From: Apostichopus japonicus
Taxonomy: Eukaryota; Echinodermata; Holothuroidea; Aspidochirotida; Stichopodidae
Length of the DNA: 64,000 nt
Reading direction: 5' to 3'
Assembly (NCBI RefSeq): GCF_037975245.1
Contig: NC_092568.1
Coordinates: forward strand, 22,036,501 to 22,100,500
Positions 58,495 to 64,000 of this stretch are shown here, piece after piece (the first letter of the stretch is position 1; the number at the start of each line of letters is the position of its first letter). A program made the translations under genes and the position numbers. The notes beneath the pieces are model-generated. The model had not been told where the DNA came from. It did no database searches and saw nothing but the letters and a program-made list of their open reading frames with translations.

Positions 58495-59755
58495 ACTTTC
58501 CAATATGTCCCATTCCCAAACACTTGCAACCATGGTAACAGTACTGCAATAAAAGTTGCTTAACCCAAATTGAACAGTTTATTCCGAGTTCCATCTGTTA
58601 AGTTGTTGAAGGGATAGTCCAACTAAAAAACATGAACTTGATATATTGTAGAGACAGTCACAATACTCTTAGCTGATAGACCTGTGTGCTCTGTTCTCAT
58701 ATTCATTTTGTTTACAGTACATAAACGTATCATTCACACTTTTGTTTACAAAAGCCTATGTATTTCTTTATAATTGGATGATTCTTTCTTTGCCGTAGAA
58801 TTTGTTATTTGCTGAATCATAATTAGAGTTTGTATAATTAAAAAATCAAAACTGTTATAGTGATGGGATTTTCACAGTTGGGTTCAGTTTTTCGTCCTTA
58901 CAATTGATTTGTCAGAAGTTCTCCCCTTTGGTCTTGACTATTCTTTCAATAGTACAGGTTAAACTACTGTACCTCATTGTCTATGATTTAATAACAATGA
59001 TTTAAATTAATTTTGCGCATGAAGCTTCATCGACTTCTAAGGCTTAATTCATTCAGCCACTACAAAACTGGCCAGGGCTATTGTCCATTGGTTTTATTAC
59101 ATCTGTCAGATTTATATGGTAACATTTTGGCTTTTATTTGTTTTGAGAAAGAAGTGGCCTTTAGCAACATTTTCAACAGCCTGATGTGATTTTTGTCTGG
59201 GGACAAACTAAAAATTTAGTTTCTATATTCAAGTTTATCCGATTCAGAGAGAATTTTTTACACTGGAAATGCAAGCCGTTAGTCATCACTTTGAAGAACA
59301 TTCAAGATAAATTGCTCCGTCGAAAGAGCTGTGACATTATCAGATATGTCATTTACGGATAAATGAGAACAAGAAGTCAAGTCAGGCTCGATAACCTTAA
59401 ATGTTCCTGCTCTATAGTATCTGTTTCATTAAAGTGTCATCATCTCTACATGGGCCTCTAATTATAGCATGCTAACTTGTTAAAACTTCAAAATACCGTG
59501 AGGTTTTCTGCTTTAGGTTGTCCTCAATAGGATTGTTTCCAGACTGTGAGGAGCATCGAATAACACAAATAAATTCATTGGTGGGTTGAAAGGCATTTTA
59601 TTTGTGGGTTGATTCACATATTATCAACCAAGGGACGTACACATATGAAAGGCAAATAGGTCGTGTCAAATTTCCTCCTGATATCACTTTCGGCCAGGTC
59701 ACTATGTCTGCTAATCTTGTTTCCAAATATTAACGACATTGCCCACGCCTAAGTA
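58495..59755. other. Non-coding stretch
   Basis: AT-rich. GAAGGGATAGTCCAACTAAA at about 58610 resembles the left end of a MITE-like element, but no right end was found. Confidence 0.45.
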
Positions 59756-60197
59756 GAGACACAAACATTGCTATATATGCTAAAATGGCCAAACAGTATC
59801 AAATACTTTTAACTCATTTTTCAGCTCTTCTTTGACTGTTCTTACATTTCAAAGTGTATTTAAAATAGAGACATTAAAAGTGCTAGATATGCTAAAATGG
59901 TCAAATAGTATCAAAAACTTTTAAAACATTTTTCAGCTCTTCTTTGACTGTTCTAACATTTCAAAACTTGTATTTAAAATAGAGACATTAAAATTGCTAG
60001 ATATGCTAAAATGACCAAACAGTATCAAAACTTTTTACACATTTTTCAGCTCTTCTTTGACTGTTCTAACATTTCAAAACTTGTATTTAAAATAGAGACA
60101 TTAAAAGTGCTAGATATACTAAAATAGTCAACAGTATCAAAAACTTTTAACTCATTTTTCAACATTCTTTGACTGTTCTAACATTTTCAAATAAATG
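59756..60197. repeat. 113-bp tandem repeat, about four copies
   Basis: GCTAAAATGG at 59779, 59891 and 60005, and ACTAAAATAG at 60118, mark units 112, 114 and 113 bp apart. Each unit continues with CAGTATCAAAAACTTTTAA, CATTTTTCAGCTCTTCTTTG, ACTGTTCTAACATTTCAAA and AAAATAGAGACATTAAAA. The first and last units are the most diverged. Confidence 0.95.
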
Positions 60198-63100
60198 TAA
60201 TTCGATCTCTTTGCAGGAGGTTTATAATTTATTTAATATTATAATTAAAATAATATATAATGCATTCATATTTTTAATCATACTTTGGGATAACTACTGG
60301 TGACATTGTCATTTTCGCAGCGTACAAACATGGTTTGTCCAAATAGACCTCAGAAAATGTATTAATCATTATACTGGGCTTTGTACAATCACATATGTTA
60401 GTGATGATGAACTGGTGTCTATGTGCCTTGAGGGGGGTAGGTATGGGAGAGGAGGAGAGGGGAGGGAAATTAAAAGTCAATTAGTTTGTTTTTGCTGAAG
60501 GAGTTGAATTGTTTATGTTATTCCATTCCATACCACAAAATTTATATTGTCAACTTCCACTCTTTGAATTATTGGAAGGTGGTGAAAAGGGAGATGGGTG
60601 GAGGAGGGGTTAATAAGAGAAACAATTACATTTATCTAGTCTTTAAAGTAATCAACTGAGCTTAGTTTAACCTTGAATCATTTGTGTCATGCATGTCTTA
60701 AAGCTGATTTCCCCCCATCCCCCCCCCCATACATTTGATATCAAATGAATATTTACATACCAAATTTTCATAAATGAGCACAAATTTAGGCCAAAGTTAA
60801 TCAAATCAAACCAGCACGCCTGTTTACACCCGGGAGATTTTCTTTCCCCATGAGCGTCACCGTACAAGGTCAGATAAAAATGAACAGATGCAATAGAAGG
60901 GAACTAGGAAGAAAAAAGTCTGGCACGGCCCGGAAGATCGCCCAGCCTTGCATGTTGCAAATCAACCAGTGTTAAAAACCTTGATAGGTAAATTTACATC
61001 TTGGTCTGAAATATGTCAACTATTTGAACCGAGAGTCTAACAGAAATAACGCACGTGACAGGAAACATGGTATAATGTTTGACATGAATGTTTCACAGGA
61101 TGACTGTAAAGAAGGCCTTAAGCCCCAAAAAATAAAATTTGATATGTTGTTAATTTGATCAGTCGAGGTTGTGATTTAATATTATATGATAACAATTTTC
61201 CTTCTTGAAAATGTTCCCTAAAACAATAGAAGGTTCATTTAATAAAGTGACTGCACTAGAGAGACCTGGCATTATAGATCTACAGCTTGGGATGGGGGGG
61301 GATGGGGGGCCATTACCATTCCTCATATCCTCTTCCCAGTTTCCCTTCATTCGGCTCGGGTAAAGCAATCCTGAAGCCATTCTGCTCTTTGGCTTTGCTT
61401 TGGGATGTGAACTTTATACAGGTACAGTTTTACACTTTTGTTCGACACAAAATGACACAAATAGTGTTGATTGTCTGTTGTTTATTTGTTAAATAATAAA
61501 CATGATGATAAAAACAGCAATTTTGAAGAATCAAATTTGATACAGAGACCCAAAGTTGTTATGTTAAAAAAAAAATTTTTAAATTGTAGTATGAGCATTA
61601 CCCATGCACATGATATACAGATTAGATGGGAAGTTGAAAAACCTAAGGAAATAAGAAAGGGAATAAATATAAACCAAAAAGAAGTTAAGTGTGTGTTATT
61701 TCTGTTTGTGGAAATCCATTTTTACCATAGACAAAACCATTTCCCATCTACTTGGAGAATTAATTTTGGATCAGAAGATTTATCACACAGTTTTGCCAGA
61801 AGGATAGAAAAAAAATTGTATCGTATGTTGTTAAGAAAAGGGATTTTCCCTTTTCCTCTTTCATCCAAATTCAATTTTCAATTTTTCAATTTTCAAGTTT
61901 CCTTTCCCTCCCTTTTACTTCATTTACTTTATACATAATTTGCATCTGTTGCCAGTAATTAATAATAAGAGGTCACCTTTTCCTCGGATCTACTATCTGA
62001 TGAGTTGATTCTGTGGTGGAGTTTGTACTATTATTATAAAATATCAGTCCTTCTCATGCCATAACCGAGAGAAAAACCCGAGAATACTGCCCGGAGTGAG
62101 GCGTGTAATTTTGGCGCCTTTGATACGCTCTCAAGGATGCAAACCTAATCCTCTCTCCAGGGTATTTGATGAAATCTTTTCGTAAAGTTTTATATCAGTG
62201 TTCAGACTATGGTCTCATGGTCGTGTTGCGTTATGAAATTCAGGTTCATTGAAATAAGAAAAAGAAGGAAAAAAAGATTGCCTCTCAAAACCGACTGGGA
62301 AGCCTTACGACGCTCGTTTTCCTTTATCAACGCACAGAGCCCCGGTTCTAATTGATATCTTTTCACTGCTTTGACAGCTTCGTTTGTAAACATTTCTGTC
62401 TGCCCTATTTGGAGTCATCCTTGGATGAGTTTAATGTTTATATTCTCATTTCAGTCTTCTCCGGGTATATTTTGTTGCTCTTTTGTGCCAGATAAAATAA
62501 GATTCACTTGCAAGATTAGATAATATGAGTTTTCTTTATTTTCAAGAGATGTATAATTCTAGCCTTACCTTTTTTTTATGATTATTATAATTATGATTAT
62601 TATTATTATTTTTGTTTTGCCTTGAATTTGGTTTTATCATGGGTCGTTATCGATATCATAAAGGTACGAAAACCTTTTTTTCCATGTTATGACGTGAAGC
62701 ATCGTTAAGAATGTTTATAAAAAAATAGAGTAGTCTCAAAATGTAATGTGAAGAATCATTTATTTCAATGTTTGTATTGTAGAAACCAATAAGCAACCAA
62801 GGTTTGTGTTGTTAGGTGTTTATTGTTGATCTAGCATTTGGAGACTGACAAAGCTAAACAGTTGTGTCTTGTCCCATGAAAAATCTGATCAAAAAGAATT
62901 TGAGTGTTCTAATGTCTTTTAGTTTCATTTTAGGTTTCAACTTTTATTTTTCCAACAACCTCACCCTAATTCTGCAAGCCATTTTTTCTTGCTAAAGAAA
63001 AAAAATTAAGTTATCGTAATAAGCATAAAGTTAACAATCATGTGATGGTCACTTCCCCTTTTGAAATAATTTATGAACTTATGTCATATGACTTTATTAT

Positions 63101-64000
63101 ATTCATTGATTGATTGCTTATTAGTGATCAGTGGAAATAATAACAAGTATCTTTCAATGAAATTCTGCTTTCAATTGTCTTCCCTTTCTCATCTAGCAGG
63201 GCTTTAAATAGATTAAAAGGCCAAATTATTAGGTCCCTGGAAGATTTAAACTTAAATTCTGACCCATCAACCAGATTTTCAACAGCATTAAATTAAGAAA
63301 AAACAAAAACTTGTCAGATGGATAAAAAGACGACCCTTGATGAAGTTTGAGACTGAGTGACAATTCTCTGACTTCCTTACTTATTTTAGAGGTTATAATG
63401 CATGATGACCTTTAAGAAATCTGTTTTTCATCTTTAATAAATTTATCCCCATTTCATCTACCCTAAATTTCTCTCTTTCTCTTTGCCCTTCCTCATACAT
63501 CCTAGCTTCCTTCCTTCCTTAAAACTGCATAGAGGTTTCCTAATTCCATTCAGTCAAGTTAAAAAAAAAACTCTAAGAGGCCATTACTATTGGATTTCCA
63601 TCTCAAAAGAAGATGAAGAATGAACAAAGCGAAAACCTGACTAAGATAGATGAAAAAGGGGAATTAAAGGGTCGGCATCTGTCTGTATGTCCGTCATCGT
63701 CCATCTTCTTTTATCACATCTGATCTCCCTCCATGAAAATGAGGAGAAAAAGATTTCACACCGCATCTCCAGATGGGAGGCAATCTACTGTGTGGAATAT
63801 CCGACTGATCCACGATTATTACATAATGATCACAAGAAGGGAGATAAACTAATCGGATGAACAGGGAAATGTGAAAACGTAACGTAAATTTTTAGATGAA
63901 AATAAATTAACATAATTATATGAAATATAACTCGATGTAACAGCAGTGCTAAGTAGTCCAAAGAAAAGCTGCACGGTACTCAGCTGACTTACTTGTGAAC
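60198..64000. other. Non-coding stretch
   Basis: AT-rich, with G/C runs at 60432, 60712-60728 and 61294, and an (ATT)n microsatellite at about 62580-62612. The 155-codon plus frame 61471-61938 is the longest outside repeats, but it lies in A/T-driven sequence with a poly-A run, shows no splice pair, and is near the length expected by chance. No gene is called. Confidence 0.45.

Noticed and set aside
61471-61938. 155-codon plus-strand open frame
   Set aside because: Longest frame outside repeats, but A/T-driven with a poly-A run, no splice signals at its edges, and near the length expected by chance in 64 kb of AT-rich DNA.

Overview
The window looks like an AT-rich nuclear fragment from a metazoan, most plausibly a marine invertebrate deuterostome such as an echinoderm. 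The reasons are very low gene density with GT-AG style splice signals, a tRNA-derived SINE of a type common in deuterostomes, short hAT-type elements whose ends read CAGGYGCGTAGCCA, a (TAATAA)n-tailed interspersed repeat common in marine animals, and about thirty G or C homopolymer runs of 8 or more bases. The taxon is an inference. There is no prokaryotic operon, rRNA, intact tRNA or CRISPR array.

No complete gene can be read. With stops at about 7% of codons in sequence this AT-rich, open frames of up to roughly 130 codons are expected by chance in six frames of 64 kb. Almost every long ORF here is at that level or lies in a tandem repeat. I list a small set of candidate exons where an open frame, plausible splice sites and protein-like composition coincide. 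They are: a possible first exon on the minus strand (790-1051), overlapped by a phase-compatible plus-strand pair (801-854 and 1285-1437); single plus-strand exons at 8347, 23747, 30919 and 38598; two plus-strand exons with immunoglobulin-like signatures (43507-43741 and 56216-56387); and minus-strand exons at 37435 and 42379. They may belong to one or more genes with very large introns, but each remains a hypothesis.

Repeats are the best supported content. Two short hAT elements are complete, with 8-bp target duplications (24662-24900 and 32900-33271). Four copies of a TTAA-bounded, MITE-like family lie at 9440, 10432, 30192 and 47540. An unrecognised dispersed family occurs at 18.9-19.5 kb (minus) and as a tandem pair at 31.5-32.5 kb (plus). 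Tandem arrays include twenty 53-bp units (54325-55384), about 26 21-bp units (29197-29745), and arrays with periods of 76, 37, 116, 113, about 197 and 22 bp. A higher-order degenerate array lies at 44.8-45.5 kb.

Layout: 0-1.5 kb candidate exons; 1.5-9 kb mostly plain sequence with a SINE; 9-13 kb MITEs and purine-rich duplicated sequence; 17-33 kb dense in repeats; 35-45 kb candidate exons and pyrimidine-rich DNA; 44.8-60.2 kb arrays and dispersed repeats; 60.2-64 kb largely featureless.
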